A DNA stretch of 64,000 nucleotides from Flavobacterium sp. 9. Its GTDB lineage: Bacteria > Bacteroidota > Bacteroidia > Flavobacteriales > Flavobacteriaceae. Position numbers and translations under genes: made by a program. Positions 26,450 to 35,096 of the stretch are shown one piece after another. The notes below the pieces were generated by a model. That model ran no database searches. It was not told the origin of the DNA and saw only the letters and a program-made list of their open reading frames with translations. Where the stretch lies: the NCBI RefSeq assembly GCF_002754195.1, contig NZ_PEEU01000001.1:1178001-1242000 (forward strand), given 5' to 3'. The first letter of the stretch is position 1, and each line of letters starts with the position of its first letter.

Positions 26450-28984
26450 ATGTTGGTCCCCAAACAATTTCATTTTTTGTTTTTTACATTTTTCCTTGTC
26501 CTGAATCTTTTTGCTCAGGACAAAGGAAAACTTGTGCCTTTTAAAAAAATCATAATTGACATTGAACAACAACATCAGGTAACATTTAATTATACCGAAG
26601 ACTTAATTGCTAATCTTCAAATAAACCCTCCTAAAAAATCACTTTCGCTAGATCAAAAACTGCAATATCTGGCAAAAAACACCAATTTATCTTTCGAAAA
26701 TATTGGAAACAAATTCATCAATATTTATAAAAAAGACATTGAATCTAAATTAATTTGTGGCTACGTTTTTTCAAGTACAGATAAAAAACCTATTGAAAAC
26801 GCTAATATTAGTTTGGCTAATAAAAATCAGGTTTCTACCAATTCCAGCGGTTATTTTGAATTTGAAGAACAGGATAAAAACAGCTTTTTAGTTAGTCACG
26901 TTGGGTTTGTTACCAAAAGATTTATTGGAGATAATCCAGATCCTAAAAATTGTTTCCAAATAGTATTAGAACCTGAAATCACACAACTTGAAGAAATTAA
27001 GGCGAATGCAATTTTAGCTTCGGGAATTTCAAAGAATAATAATGGATCATTTGAAATTAAACCGAAGAAATTTGGTATTCTTCCCGGACTTATCGAACCT
27101 GACGCTTTGCAAACTATGCAGCAAATTCCGGGCGTAAACAGTTTAGACGAAAGCGTATCAAGTATTAATGTTCGCGGCGGAACTCACGATCAGAATTTAT
27201 TTTTATGGAACGGAATCCGAATGTTTCAAACGGGACATTTTTTTGGTTTAATATCTGTTTTCAATCCAAATTTGGCGCATACTATTTCTATTTATAAAAA
27301 CGGAAGTTCGGCCTTTTATGGCGAAAGCGTTTCTAGTGTTGTCGCTATTTCTTCGACTCCGGAAACTACAGAAAAGAATTCTTTTAGCGCCGGAATAAAT
27401 ATGATTAATGCGGATGTTTACGGGAAATATAATCTTTCCAAAAAGAGTTATATAGAAATTTCAGCACGTAAATCTATTACTGATTTTGTAGAAACACCTA
27501 CGTATAAAGAATATTTCAATAAAGTATTTCAAAACACTACAATTACTGATTTTTCGGAAAAACAAAATGTTGATTATCGAAGTGACAAGAAATTTGGTTT
27601 CTATGATGCGACGCTTAAATATGCTCAAAAAATTGGAAATAAAGATCAGCTAATCTTAGATTTGATTACGATTAAAGATAATCTGGAGGTTTTTCAAAGT
27701 GCGACAGTTTATGACATGAACAAATCTGAAAACAATGTTTTACGTCAACAAAATTATGGCGGAAATTTGTCGTGGAAAAGAAACTGGAACAACTTTAATA
27801 CGACTAAAATTAATGTTTATAATTCTTCGTATGAACTTTTGGCTAACCAAAAAACTACGATTGGAGATCAAATCGTAATTCAGGAAAATACGGTAAATAA
27901 TAACGGAATTAATCTGGAAAACAATCATATTATTAATTCTAAAATTACTTTTAATGATGGATATCAATTTAACGAATTAGGAATTACTAACTTGGAAGAA
28001 GTTACAAATCCTGATTTCTATCGTAAAGTAAAAGACGTTTTGAGAACTCACGCTTTAATCTTGGAAGGAAAATATAACGACACACTTTCAAGAACTTATT
28101 TTAAAGTTGGAACCCGAATTAATTACATCGAAAAATTTAAAAAATTCATTGTAGAACCGCGAGTTCAGTTTAGTTATGGCATTAATAAAAATCTAAATCT
28201 GGAATTACTTGGCGAAATGAAAAGTCAAAATTCGCAACAAATCATTGATTTGCAAAAGGATTATTTTGGTATTGAAAAAAGGCGTTGGATTATCTCAAAC
28301 AACAACACAATTCCTATTCAAAGAAGTAAACAATTGTCTATAAACTTATTCTACAAAAAGAATGACTGGCTTCTTGATATAGAGAATTTTTATAAAAAAG
28401 TAACCGGAATTACCACTTCAAGTCAGGGTTTTCAGAATCAGTTAGAGTTTGTTAAAATGACTGGCGATTATGAAATTTGGGGCGCAGAAATGCTTGTTCA
28501 AAAAAGAATGAATCACTTTCTGACGTGGTTAAGTTATACGTACAATCATAATAATTATCATTTTTCTACTTACGAATTTCCCATTTTCCCCAACAACTTT
28601 GAGTTAATGCACAGCGTTTCATGGGCAGGAATTTATGAGAAAAATAATTTTAAAATCGCTTTGGGAACAAAATGGACTTCTGGTCGTCCAAAAACTTCTC
28701 CGGATATCGCTCAAATTGACCAGACGAATCCTGTATTAATTTACAACAAACCAAACAATACGAATTTGCATATTTTTTCGCAGGTTAATATTTCTTCGAC
28801 TTATAAGTGGGAAACTACGAATGGAATTCAATACAAATTAGGAATCTCCATCTTGAATATCCTTAACAGAAAAAATGAAATCAGCGAATATTACAGAATA
28901 ACTTCTTTGACAAATTCCATAGAAGAAGTTGAAACTTTTGCATTGCAAAGAACTCCAAATGTGAGCTTTAGAGTTTCTCTGTAA
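26450..28984 (+). CDS. TonB-dependent receptor with STN signalling domain
   Basis: 844 residues. Signal peptide (FLVLNLFAQ), STN domain (about 25-90, KKIIIDIEQQHQVTFNYT), carboxypeptidase-D-like domain (about 95-165, ISLANKNQVSTNSSGYFEF), plug (about 200-330, INVRGGTHDQNLFLWNGI) and a 22-stranded barrel ending NVSFRVSL. The STN domain shows it belongs to a FecA-type signalling system with the preceding sigma/anti-sigma pair. The substrate is unknown; absence of a SusD partner argues for a siderophore, metal or other small ligand rather than a glycan. The ATG follows the FecR stop directly, so translation is probably coupled. Confidence 0.9.
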   Translation: MLVPKQFHFLFFTFFLVLNLFAQDKGKLVPFKKIIIDIEQQHQVTFNYTEDLIANLQINPPKKSLSLDQKLQYLAKNTNLSFENIGNKFINIYKKDIESKLICGYVFSSTDKKPIENANISLANKNQVSTNSSGYFEFEEQDKNSFLVSHVGFVTKRFIGDNPDPKNCFQIVLEPEITQLEEIKANAILASGISKNNNGSFEIKPKKFGILPGLIEPDALQTMQQIPGVNSLDESVSSINVRGGTHDQNLFLWNGIRMFQTGHFFGLISVFNPNLAHTISIYKNGSSAFYGESVSSVVAISSTPETTEKNSFSAGINMINADVYGKYNLSKKSYIEISARKSITDFVETPTYKEYFNKVFQNTTITDFSEKQNVDYRSDKKFGFYDATLKYAQKIGNKDQLILDLITIKDNLEVFQSATVYDMNKSENNVLRQQNYGGNLSWKRNWNNFNTTKINVYNSSYELLANQKTTIGDQIVIQENTVNNNGINLENNHIINSKITFNDGYQFNELGITNLEEVTNPDFYRKVKDVLRTHALILEGKYNDTLSRTYFKVGTRINYIEKFKKFIVEPRVQFSYGINKNLNLELLGEMKSQNSQQIIDLQKDYFGIEKRRWIISNNNTIPIQRSKQLSINLFYKKNDWLLDIENFYKKVTGITTSSQGFQNQLEFVKMTGDYEIWGAEMLVQKRMNHFLTWLSYTYNHNNYHFSTYEFPIFPNNFELMHSVSWAGIYEKNNFKIALGTKWTSGRPKTSPDIAQIDQTNPVLIYNKPNNTNLHIFSQVNISSTYKWETTNGIQYKLGISILNILNRKNEISEYYRITSLTNSIEEVETFALQRTPNVSFRVSL

Positions 28985-29293
28985 TACTATTTCTACAAGG
29001 TTTTCACAAATTCTTACATCTTTTTTACTTTTTTTTCAGAAAATATCATTTTTTTGGTAGGGTAATCTACTACAAGCCTGTTTTATTATTGAATCCCATC
29101 AAAACAATAAAAAATGGCTCTCTTAAAAAAATTGATACTTTCTTCTTATGACAGTTCGTAACCTAATTAGGAGAACGAAATCCTCATTAAAATAGATACA
29201 ACTTTTGATATCTAATCAAACAATAAAAGACTTTACGAATTCTGTAAAGTATATTTTTCCCTTTCTATTAAAATTAATCTAATCAAAAAGACA
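28985..29293 (+). promoter_or_regulatory. Upstream region of the COG4315-type lipoprotein gene
   Basis: 309-bp spacer with no gene. It contains the motif at 29053-29091 shared with the next operon and then about 200 bp of AT-rich DNA, possibly a long untranslated leader, before ATG 29294. Confidence 0.4.
29053..29091 (+). promoter_or_regulatory. Putative ECF-sigma promoter motif, copy A
   Basis: TTTGGTAG, then AAT and AAG.CTGTT at fixed spacing, ending ATTATTG. Ungapped alignment with 30557-30595 gives 27 identities over 39 bases by hand. Both copies precede genes next to an ECF sigma gene. The assignment as promoter is inference. Confidence 0.5.
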
Positions 29294-30199
29294 ATGAAAT
29301 TAAATCAAATTAAACTCGTTTTGGCTGCTCTTGTAGCAACTACATTTTTCGCTGGTTGCAGTAGTGATAACAGCAATGACAATGATACTCCTACTCCACC
29401 GGTCTTAAAAACAGAAGTTAATCTTTCTACGAGTGCGACTTTGGGTTCTTACCTAACGGATAAAAGCGGAAGGTCTTTATATTTCTTCGGAACTGATGCA
29501 AACGGACAAGTTTCGTGTACTGGAGGTTGTGAAGCTTTATGGCCTGCTTTTGTAGTAGATAATTTAACTGCAGATAAATTAGGTGCAGGATTAACATTGG
29601 CAGATTTTGGTACTGTAACTAATGCTTCCGGCAAAAAACAAGTAACTTACAAAGGTTGGCCGTTGTATTATTATGCACCAGTTTCTGGAGACGATGGATA
29701 TGGAAATGCTGGTAAAAATATGCCTGAAGCTGCCGGAAAAACAACTGGAGACGGAGTTGGCGGTATTTGGTTTATTGCAAAACCAGATTATTCGATTATG
29801 CTTGTAAGAAGCCAGCTTAAAGGTCATGACGGTAAAAACTACAAATCAGATTATACGGTTGGAGATGGCGTAACTACTTATTTTACTGATGCTAAAGGTT
29901 TGACTTTGTATACTTTCAAAAATGATAATTTCAAGAAAAACAATTTTACAAAAGCAGACTTTTCAAACAATGGAGTTTGGCCAATATATGAAACTGATAA
30001 AATTGTTGTTCCTTCTGTTCTTGACAAAGTCAAATTTAGTATTATCACCGTATTTGGTAAATCTCAAATAACTTACAATGGCTGGCCTTTGTACTATTTT
30101 GGACAAGATGCAAGCGTAAGAGGTTCAAATAAAGGAATCAGTTTTCCTGCTCCGGCTGTTTGGCCTGTACCGGTAAAAGATTCACCACTTGCGATATAA
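29294..30199 (+). CDS. Lipoprotein with secreted repeats (COG4315/PF03640 type)
   Basis: 301 residues; signal ends FFAGCS (Cys21), so a lipoprotein. Two long halves each carry the family pattern of a strand such as GRSLYFFGTD or GLTLYTFKND, a segment with CTGGCEALWP or NNGVWPIYE, and the repeat KGWPLYYYAP or NGWPLYYFGQD. The CTGGCEALWP pair of cysteines occurs only in the first half. Function of the family is not established; it recurs beside YceI, cytochrome and DUF5777 genes in Bacteroidota, hinting at a periplasmic redox role. It follows an ECF trio and carries a shared upstream motif. Confidence 0.85.
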   Translation: MKLNQIKLVLAALVATTFFAGCSSDNSNDNDTPTPPVLKTEVNLSTSATLGSYLTDKSGRSLYFFGTDANGQVSCTGGCEALWPAFVVDNLTADKLGAGLTLADFGTVTNASGKKQVTYKGWPLYYYAPVSGDDGYGNAGKNMPEAAGKTTGDGVGGIWFIAKPDYSIMLVRSQLKGHDGKNYKSDYTVGDGVTTYFTDAKGLTLYTFKNDNFKKNNFTKADFSNNGVWPIYETDKIVVPSVLDKVKFSIITVFGKSQITYNGWPLYYFGQDASVRGSNKGISFPAPAVWPVPVKDSPLAI

Positions 30200-30238
30200 A
30201 GTTATTTGATCTCTTACCCGCTGGGCGTAATTAATTTT

Positions 30239-30375
30239 AACACATAGAGACATAGGATTCCCGCTTCTCAAAAAAGGCGTTTCACTTAGCATTAATGTAC
30301 ATAGCTATGTGTGAAGAAACGAGTTTCTTTTTTATTATCTTTTTTACAGAAACAAAATCTATGTTTCTATGTGTT
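30239..30375. mobile_element. MITE-like element, copy 1
   Basis: 137 bp bounded by AACACATAGAGACATAG (30239-30255) and CTATGTTTCTATGTGTT (30359-30375), inverted with one mismatch. The interior contains the palindrome ACATAGCTATGTGT and a conserved GGCGTTTCACTT stretch. It has no coding capacity. A second copy lies at 47892-48024. Confidence 0.7.
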
Positions 30376-30420
30376 GAATTGAACTTTTATTAATTATTCC
30401 TATGGGTTGATCTCTTTATA

Positions 30421-30494
30421 AAATTCTAAAGCAAATTTCAGATTAGTTCAATGCTTTATTGGACTAATTTGAAATTTCAATAATCTTAGAATTC
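30421..30494. repeat. Long imperfect hairpin between redox genes
   Basis: Arms AAATTTCAGATTAGTTCAAT (30433-30452) and ATTGGACTAATTTGAAATTT (30458-30477) pair with two mismatches around a 5-base loop. Outer arms AATTCTAA/TTAGAATT extend the stem with internal gaps. It could be an RNA structure or a decayed palindromic element; there is no U-tract typical of a terminator. Confidence 0.55.
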
Positions 30495-30556
30495 TATTCT
30501 GACAGGATTTTGAGGAATCTTGTTTTCCCCTTTTAGTTTATTACAAATAACAATTC

Positions 30557-30595
30557 TTTGGTAGCTCAATTTCTACCAAGGCTGTTAGACTATTG
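30557..30595 (+). promoter_or_regulatory. Putative ECF-sigma promoter motif, copy B
   Basis: TTTGGTAGCTCAATTT, then CCAAGGCTGTT and ATTG, aligned without gaps to 29053-29091. It ends 21 bp before the start codon at 30617, a plausible promoter distance for the four-gene operon. Confidence 0.5.
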
Positions 30596-30616
30596 TCTAT
30601 TACCAAATGAAAAAAT

Positions 30617-31021
30617 ATGAAAAGAAAAAAAATAGCATTTGTAATTGCGGCCTTATTGATATTGGCTTCGGCGGGTATTTATTTTTATTACGGTTTTCTC
30701 TTTAAAGAAGCCCGAAATATAGAATCAGAAATGCCGGATTTCAGCATATCGGCAAAAAAACTACTTGAAGATTATGATGCTGATCCCAAAAAAGCAGACG
30801 CATTATACCTGAACAAAACTATTGAAATAACAGGCCAAGTAACCAAACAAACGGATTCTGAAATCATACTTGAAATGAATGTTTTTTGTCTGTTTACTCA
30901 AAAAGTTAAACCAGCACTTTTAAATAATAAAGTAACGGTAAAAGGCAAATGTATTGGTTACGACGAACTGTTTCAAGAGGTTAAAATAGACCAATGCACC
31001 ATTAATAAACAAACCAATTAA
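30617..31021 (+). CDS. Membrane-anchored OB-fold (tRNA_anti-like) protein, 134 aa
   Basis: N-terminal membrane anchor or signal (IAFVIAALLILASAGIYFYY) and a C-terminal OB-fold-like region (ADALYLNKTIEITGQVTKQT, VTVKGKCIGYDELFQEVKID), matching the tRNA_anti-like family of small Bacteroidota proteins. Despite the family name, nucleic-acid binding is not expected for an exported protein. The ligand is unknown. First gene of an operon with a barrel, a heme lipoprotein and YceI; 7 bp to the next gene. Confidence 0.75.
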   Translation: MKRKKIAFVIAALLILASAGIYFYYGFLFKEARNIESEMPDFSISAKKLLEDYDADPKKADALYLNKTIEITGQVTKQTDSEIILEMNVFCLFTQKVKPALLNNKVTVKGKCIGYDELFQEVKIDQCTINKQTN

Positions 31022-31028
31022 TCAATTT

Positions 31029-31871
31029 ATGAAAAATTTTCTAGTTACAATCTGCCTTTTTTTAGTCACGATGTCCTATTCGCAAGATGATTTATTAAAA
31101 AGTCTTGATTCTACTCAAGTAGTAGACACATATTCTACCGCAACTTTCAAAGCTTTACAGCTAGTAACCTTACAGACCACAAAAATGGCTGGAAAAAAAG
31201 AGTTTTACTTTGTGGTTTCTCACCGTTTTGGAAGTGTTAAAGATGGCTTTGACAGTTTTTTTGGTCTTGATAATGCAACTACAAAACTGGGCGGTATTTA
31301 TGGCGTTACAGATTGGTTGTCTGTTAGTTTATCCAGACATACATTAAACAAGATGTATGAAACCGGATTAAAATACCGAATGGCAAGACAAAGCGATAAT
31401 TTCCCGGTTGATATTGTTGGATACAGCGTTGCAGATATTAATACGTTTTTAGAAAAAGAACAATATCCACGTTTGGAATTTAAAGATCGTATGACTTATG
31501 TACAACAATTACTGATCTCCAGAAAAATAGGTCAAAAACTATCTTTAGAATTAGTGCCTTCATTTATACATAAAAACCTTTACAATCCAGATATCGAAAA
31601 AGACAATCAGTTTTCTTTTGGAGGAGGCGGACGTTATAAAATCACCAAAAGATTATCTGTGAATTTAGAATACATGCACAATTTTGACAAACCAGAGTTT
31701 TACAAAAATCCACTTTCTGTTGGTCTTGATGTCGAAACCGGCGGGCACGTATTTCAGCTAATCTTTACCAACTCGCAATCCATGAGCGAGAGCGGATACC
31801 TTACCAATGCTTCCGGAGATTGGGGCAAAGGAGATTTCTTTTTCGGTTTTAACCTCTACCGAGTATTTTAA
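31029..31871 (+). CDS. DUF5777-like beta-barrel protein
   Basis: 280 residues with a signal peptide (MKNFLVTICLFLVTMSYSQ). The segment FYFVVSHRFGSVKDGFDSFF, then GVTDWLSVSLSRHTL, and the aromatic-rich strands match DUF5777, a family of outer-membrane-like barrels. The Asp/Phe-rich loop FDSFFGLDNATT is characteristic. It lies in the same operon as a monoheme lipoprotein and a YceI protein and may form an outer-membrane partner for them. No pore function can be derived from sequence alone. Confidence 0.75.
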   Translation: MKNFLVTICLFLVTMSYSQDDLLKSLDSTQVVDTYSTATFKALQLVTLQTTKMAGKKEFYFVVSHRFGSVKDGFDSFFGLDNATTKLGGIYGVTDWLSVSLSRHTLNKMYETGLKYRMARQSDNFPVDIVGYSVADINTFLEKEQYPRLEFKDRMTYVQQLLISRKIGQKLSLELVPSFIHKNLYNPDIEKDNQFSFGGGGRYKITKRLSVNLEYMHNFDKPEFYKNPLSVGLDVETGGHVFQLIFTNSQSMSESGYLTNASGDWGKGDFFFGFNLYRVF

Positions 31872-31894
31872 TAACTACATATAAATAAAAAATC

Positions 31895-32290
31895 ATGAAA
31901 AAAACATTAGCACTTACAATTTTACTGGCCGCATTTGCAAGCTGTAGTGATTCTGATACTTACCAGGATATTGAAAAACCAATAGATACAGGAACGCCAC
32001 CAACAAATCCAACAGATCCGACAACTCCCACGGCTCTTACTTATAATAAAAATGTAAAATCTATTATTGATGCAAGTTGCGCCGGTTGTCACTCTAGCAG
32101 CGGATCTGCTTCTTTCAGGCCTTTAACAACTTATGCAGAAGTTAAAACGGCGGTTCAAAACGCTGGTTTATTAACTCGAATTCAGTTGCAAAATGGTCAA
32201 CAAGGACTTATGCCTCAAGGCGGAAGAATGTCTCAGACCAATATTGACTTAATTGTAAAATGGAATACTGACGGATTAAAAGAAAATTAA
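31895..32290 (+). CDS. Monoheme c-type cytochrome lipoprotein, 131 aa
   Basis: Lipobox LAAFASCS (Cys17) followed by a Thr/Pro-rich linker (PTNPTDPTTPTALTYN), then a small cytochrome c-like domain with heme-binding CAGCH (about residue 63) and probable distal Met in GLMPQGGRMS. Expected to transfer electrons in the periplasm, tethered to a membrane. The linker suggests a mobile heme domain. Between the barrel and YceI genes in a four-gene operon. Confidence 0.85.
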   Translation: MKKTLALTILLAAFASCSDSDTYQDIEKPIDTGTPPTNPTDPTTPTALTYNKNVKSIIDASCAGCHSSSGSASFRPLTTYAEVKTAVQNAGLLTRIQLQNGQQGLMPQGGRMSQTNIDLIVKWNTDGLKEN

Positions 32291-32295
32291 TTATT

Positions 32296-32850
32296 ATGAA
32301 AAAATCATTTCTAAATTTATTTGCACTACTGTTTATTATTGTTGTGAATACAGATGGATTTGCTCAAAAACTGATCACAAAAACAGGGAGTATAAAATTT
32401 CAGGCTTCAACGCCAAATAATGAAGAAGTTGCTGCCGAAAACAAAAGTGTATCTGCAGTTTTAGACCAATCAACAGGAGATTTTGCTGCATTGGTTCTTA
32501 TAAAAGGTTTTCGTTTTAAGGTTGCTTTAATGGAAGAACATTTCAATGAAAATTATATGGAATCTGAGAAGTTCTCAAAAGCAACTTTAAAAGGTAAAAT
32601 AGACGATTTTGATATTTCGAAAATTACAAACACGGCTAAAAATTTTACTTTAAAAGGAGATCTTACGATTCACGGAAAAACAAAACCTATTACCGTAATC
32701 GTAAAAATTTCAAAGGCTGCCAACGGAATAATTGCCGTTGGTTCATTTGAAGTAAAACCGGAAGATTATGATATCGAAATACCAAATCTTGTCAGAAAAA
32801 AAATTGCTGATAAGATAAAAATCAGTTACAACTTTCTACTAACCAATTGA
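32296..32850 (+). CDS. YceI-family periplasmic lipid-binding protein
   Basis: 184 residues; signal peptide (to GFAQ at about residue 24), then the YceI beta-barrel with GSIKFQASTPNNEEVAAENK at the start and LKGDLTIHGKTKPITVIVKI in the middle. YceI proteins bind isoprenoid or quinone-like lipids in a lipocalin-like fold. Next to a heme lipoprotein this fits handling of quinone-like redox carriers, an inference. Last gene of the operon, 5 bp after the cytochrome, with a strong terminator at 32957. Confidence 0.9.
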   Translation: MKKSFLNLFALLFIIVVNTDGFAQKLITKTGSIKFQASTPNNEEVAAENKSVSAVLDQSTGDFAALVLIKGFRFKVALMEEHFNENYMESEKFSKATLKGKIDDFDISKITNTAKNFTLKGDLTIHGKTKPITVIVKISKAANGIIAVGSFEVKPEDYDIEIPNLVRKKIADKIKISYNFLLTN

Positions 32851-32956
32851 TCGCCTTTAATAAAATAAAATGTTTAGATAATAGATGTCACCCACTGCAT
32901 ATTAGCTGAATACTTTATTTTGATTTTGGAAGATCAGCAAACATGACTAATGTTAT

Positions 32957-32992
32957 GAGGTCAGTTTCATACTTAGCTGACCTCTTTTTTTT
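32957..32992 (+). terminator. Terminator of the redox operon
   Basis: Perfect stem GAGGTCAG/CTGACCTC with a 12-base loop and an eight-base U tract. It lies about 106 bp after the YceI stop. It also argues against a start at 32943 for the next gene. Confidence 0.85.
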
Positions 32993-33011
32993 AATCTTAA
33001 CTACACTTAAA

Positions 33012-33419
33012 ATGATCTGCAAAAATTATGTTGTTTCCGGCGAAGATGTAAATGATTTTATGGTTATGGAAGATGCTGCGTACATTTCTTATACACTTCG
33101 ATTATTATATCATTTTCTATTTCATAACGGTTTTTCAAGAGAGAAACTCAATGCGTTGCATCTTGGATTGCAAGAAGGAAATCATGCATTAGTCTGCCAT
33201 AAAAATCTAATGTTTACCGAACCTTTTTTTGTTGAAATGAAATATTGTTATGTAGAAGATAAAATCAATATTAAAAGCTGTTTTTTCAATTCGAAAAATG
33301 AATGTTGCGCAGAAGTTATTAAAGAAGTAGAATGGTTTGACTCTATTCGCAGAGAAGTTATTGCTGCGCCAAAACAGATTTTGAAGCATTTTAAAAAGCA
33401 AACATTAAGAGGCGCATAG
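33012..33419 (+). CDS. Hotdog-fold thioesterase-like protein (tentative), 135 aa
   Basis: Start set at ATG 33012. A longer frame from 32943 would read through a terminator hairpin, giving a hydrophobic N-terminus that is really untranslated DNA. The mature order (GEDVNDFMVMEDAAYISYTL, then HALVCHKNLMFTEPFFVEM, IKSCFFNSKNECCAEVIKEV) resembles acyl-CoA thioesterases of the 4-hydroxybenzoyl-CoA group. The hotdog beta strands are visible, but the usual catalytic Asp is not certain. Isolated gene followed by a terminator. Substrate unknown. Confidence 0.5.
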   Translation: MICKNYVVSGEDVNDFMVMEDAAYISYTLRLLYHFLFHNGFSREKLNALHLGLQEGNHALVCHKNLMFTEPFFVEMKYCYVEDKINIKSCFFNSKNECCAEVIKEVEWFDSIRREVIAAPKQILKHFKKQTLRGA

Positions 33420-33459
33420 ATTAAAAAAGATATTAGTTTTCATAAATGATAAAAATACA

Positions 33460-33486
33460 AAAAGCCACTCGATTTGAGTGGCTTTT
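33460..33486. terminator. Terminator of the hotdog-like gene
   Basis: Perfect AAAAGCCACTC/GAGTGGCTTTT with loop GATTT. Member of the recurring CCACTC/GAGTGG family. Confidence 0.85.
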
Positions 33487-33558
33487 GTTGTGAATCTTAA
33501 AGAACAAAATCCTATTTTTTTAGAAGATTTGAAACTAAAACAAAGATAGTATTCAATG

Positions 33559-33764
33559 CTATTTAATCACACACTTCCAATTCAAAACAAGCATTCGGTT
33601 TTGGCTTAAATCAGTTAAATTCCAGTCCCCGAATTTAAATCATAACTGATTTTCTTTAAATTTACTTTATAGGGCCACAATGAATGAAAATTACAGCGTT
33701 TTCATTTATAACTACGCGGTAAATTAGGTGCTCATTTTAAATTGGAAGTGTGTGATAAATAGAC
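33559..33764. mobile_element. Nested inverted-repeat element (MITE-like or structured RNA)
   Basis: Outer arms ATCACACACTTCCAATTC (33566-33583) and the inverted AATTGGAAGTGTGTGAT (33740-33756), extendable to CTATTTA on both sides, bound about 200 bp. Inside, AAATCAGTTA and TAACTGATTT form a second hairpin. There is no open frame. One copy in the window. Confidence 0.5.
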
Positions 33765-33914
33765 TTTAAAAAACATTGATTAAAGCGTTGAATGCATTTT
33801 TTTAGGAGCTAATCCCGCTATCCGTTTCAATCTTTTGTGGCGAACCCCGCAACAAAAGGATTTCCACTTCTATCGGGGCTAGGACATTCATTTTCAAAAG
33901 AACATTTTCGCCTA

Positions 33915-34020
33915 GTTTGTCATTTCGAGGAACGAGAAATCTTCACGAGTAACTCCGCAACGGGAATCTAATCTTTGTCGAGTTTCTTGCGAAGATTTCT
34001 CGTTCCTCGAAACGACAAAA
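33915..34020. repeat. Palindromic extragenic repeat, copy 2 of 3
   Basis: TTTGTCATTTCGAGGAACGA pairs with its inverse ending TCGTTCCTCGAAACGACAAA; the core AATCTTTGTCGAGTTTCT matches copies 1 and 3. The rest of the 33420-34070 spacer holds the element at 33559-33764 and no gene. Confidence 0.8.
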
Positions 34021-34070
34021 CCTTTGCGATTTAATGCCATACTATTATCGATTTTTCCTCAACACATTGT

Positions 34071-35072
34071 TTACTTTATTTTAATAACAACTTTACCTTT
34101 GGCGCGACCACTTTCTACATAAGCCAATGCTTCATTTGTTTCTTCGAAAGGGAAAACTTTATCTAAAACCGGTTTAATTATTCCTGATTCTATAAGTGTC
34201 GTGATTTTGCCTAATTGCTCGCCATTAGCCTTCATAAATAAGAAAGAATAGTCTACATTTTTATTAGAGGCTTTTTTACGAATACCAGAACTTAGCAACG
34301 AAAGAACTATTTTTACAAACCAAGGCGCCTTAATTTCTTTAGCAAAATCTGGCGTTGGCGGTCCTGAAATCGAAATTAGTTTTCCGCCCGATTTTAATAT
34401 TCTTAATGATTTTTCGAGTGTTTTTTGATCCTGACTGTTCAATACAACATCATAATTACTTAGTCGGTTTTCGAAATCACTATTCTTATAATCAACAATA
34501 ACATCAGCTCCAAGTTTTTCAAGTAAATCAAAACTTTTGGCACTTGCCGTTGTCGCAATCGTAGCTCCTAAATGTTTTGCCAGCTGAATTGCAATTGTCC
34601 CAACTCCTCCGGAACCAGCCTGAATAAATACTTTTTCTTCCTGTTTAATGTTTGCTTTCTCTACCAAAACTTGCCATGCGGTCAAAGCCACTAACGGAAT
34701 TGAAGCGGCTTCTTCCATAGAAAGATTCTTTGGTTTTAGTGCAACATCTTTTTCATTTATAGCTATTGATTCGGCAAACGTACCAATACGATGATCTGAC
34801 GGACGGGAATAAACTTCATCACCAACTTTAAAATTCTTTACGTTTTTTCCAATCTTCGTAATAATTCCGGCTACATCATGTCCTAAAATTAAAGGAAGTT
34901 TATAAGGCAAAATAAGTTTGAATTCTCCCGTCTTTATTTTAGAATCTAACAGGTTTACTCCTGCTGCATAAACATCAACTAAAACATCGTTATCTTTTAA
35001 CTCAGGGACAGGCATATCTGCAAGTTGCAAAGTTCCGTTTTTGAGGTATTTATTAATTATAAATGCTTTCAT
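34071..35072 (-). CDS. NADP-dependent medium-chain oxidoreductase (quinone oxidoreductase-like)
   Basis: 333 residues. N-terminal GroES-like domain (about 1-125, with GHDVAGIITKIGKNVKNFKV) and Rossmann domain with QAGSGGVGTIAIQLAKHLGA (about 150-170). The zinc-binding cysteines of alcohol dehydrogenases are absent, so it belongs to the zinc-independent quinone oxidoreductase/enoyl reductase branch. It probably reduces reactive carbonyls or quinones with NADPH. Last of three oxidoreductase genes on the minus strand, 24 bp after an SDR gene, behind a TetR gene that probably controls them. Confidence 0.85.
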   Translation of the reverse strand: MKAFIINKYLKNGTLQLADMPVPELKDNDVLVDVYAAGVNLLDSKIKTGEFKLILPYKLPLILGHDVAGIITKIGKNVKNFKVGDEVYSRPSDHRIGTFAESIAINEKDVALKPKNLSMEEAASIPLVALTAWQVLVEKANIKQEEKVFIQAGSGGVGTIAIQLAKHLGATIATTASAKSFDLLEKLGADVIVDYKNSDFENRLSNYDVVLNSQDQKTLEKSLRILKSGGKLISISGPPTPDFAKEIKAPWFVKIVLSLLSSGIRKKASNKNVDYSFLFMKANGEQLGKITTLIESGIIKPVLDKVFPFEETNEALAYVESGRAKGKVVIKIK

Positions 35073-35096
35073 TTTATATCTTTAAAGTTCAAATTA

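Noticed and set aside
32943..33011. Longer start for the hotdog-like gene at 32943
   Set aside because: It would translate the perfect terminator hairpin 32957-32992; ATG 33012 fits the family opening better.
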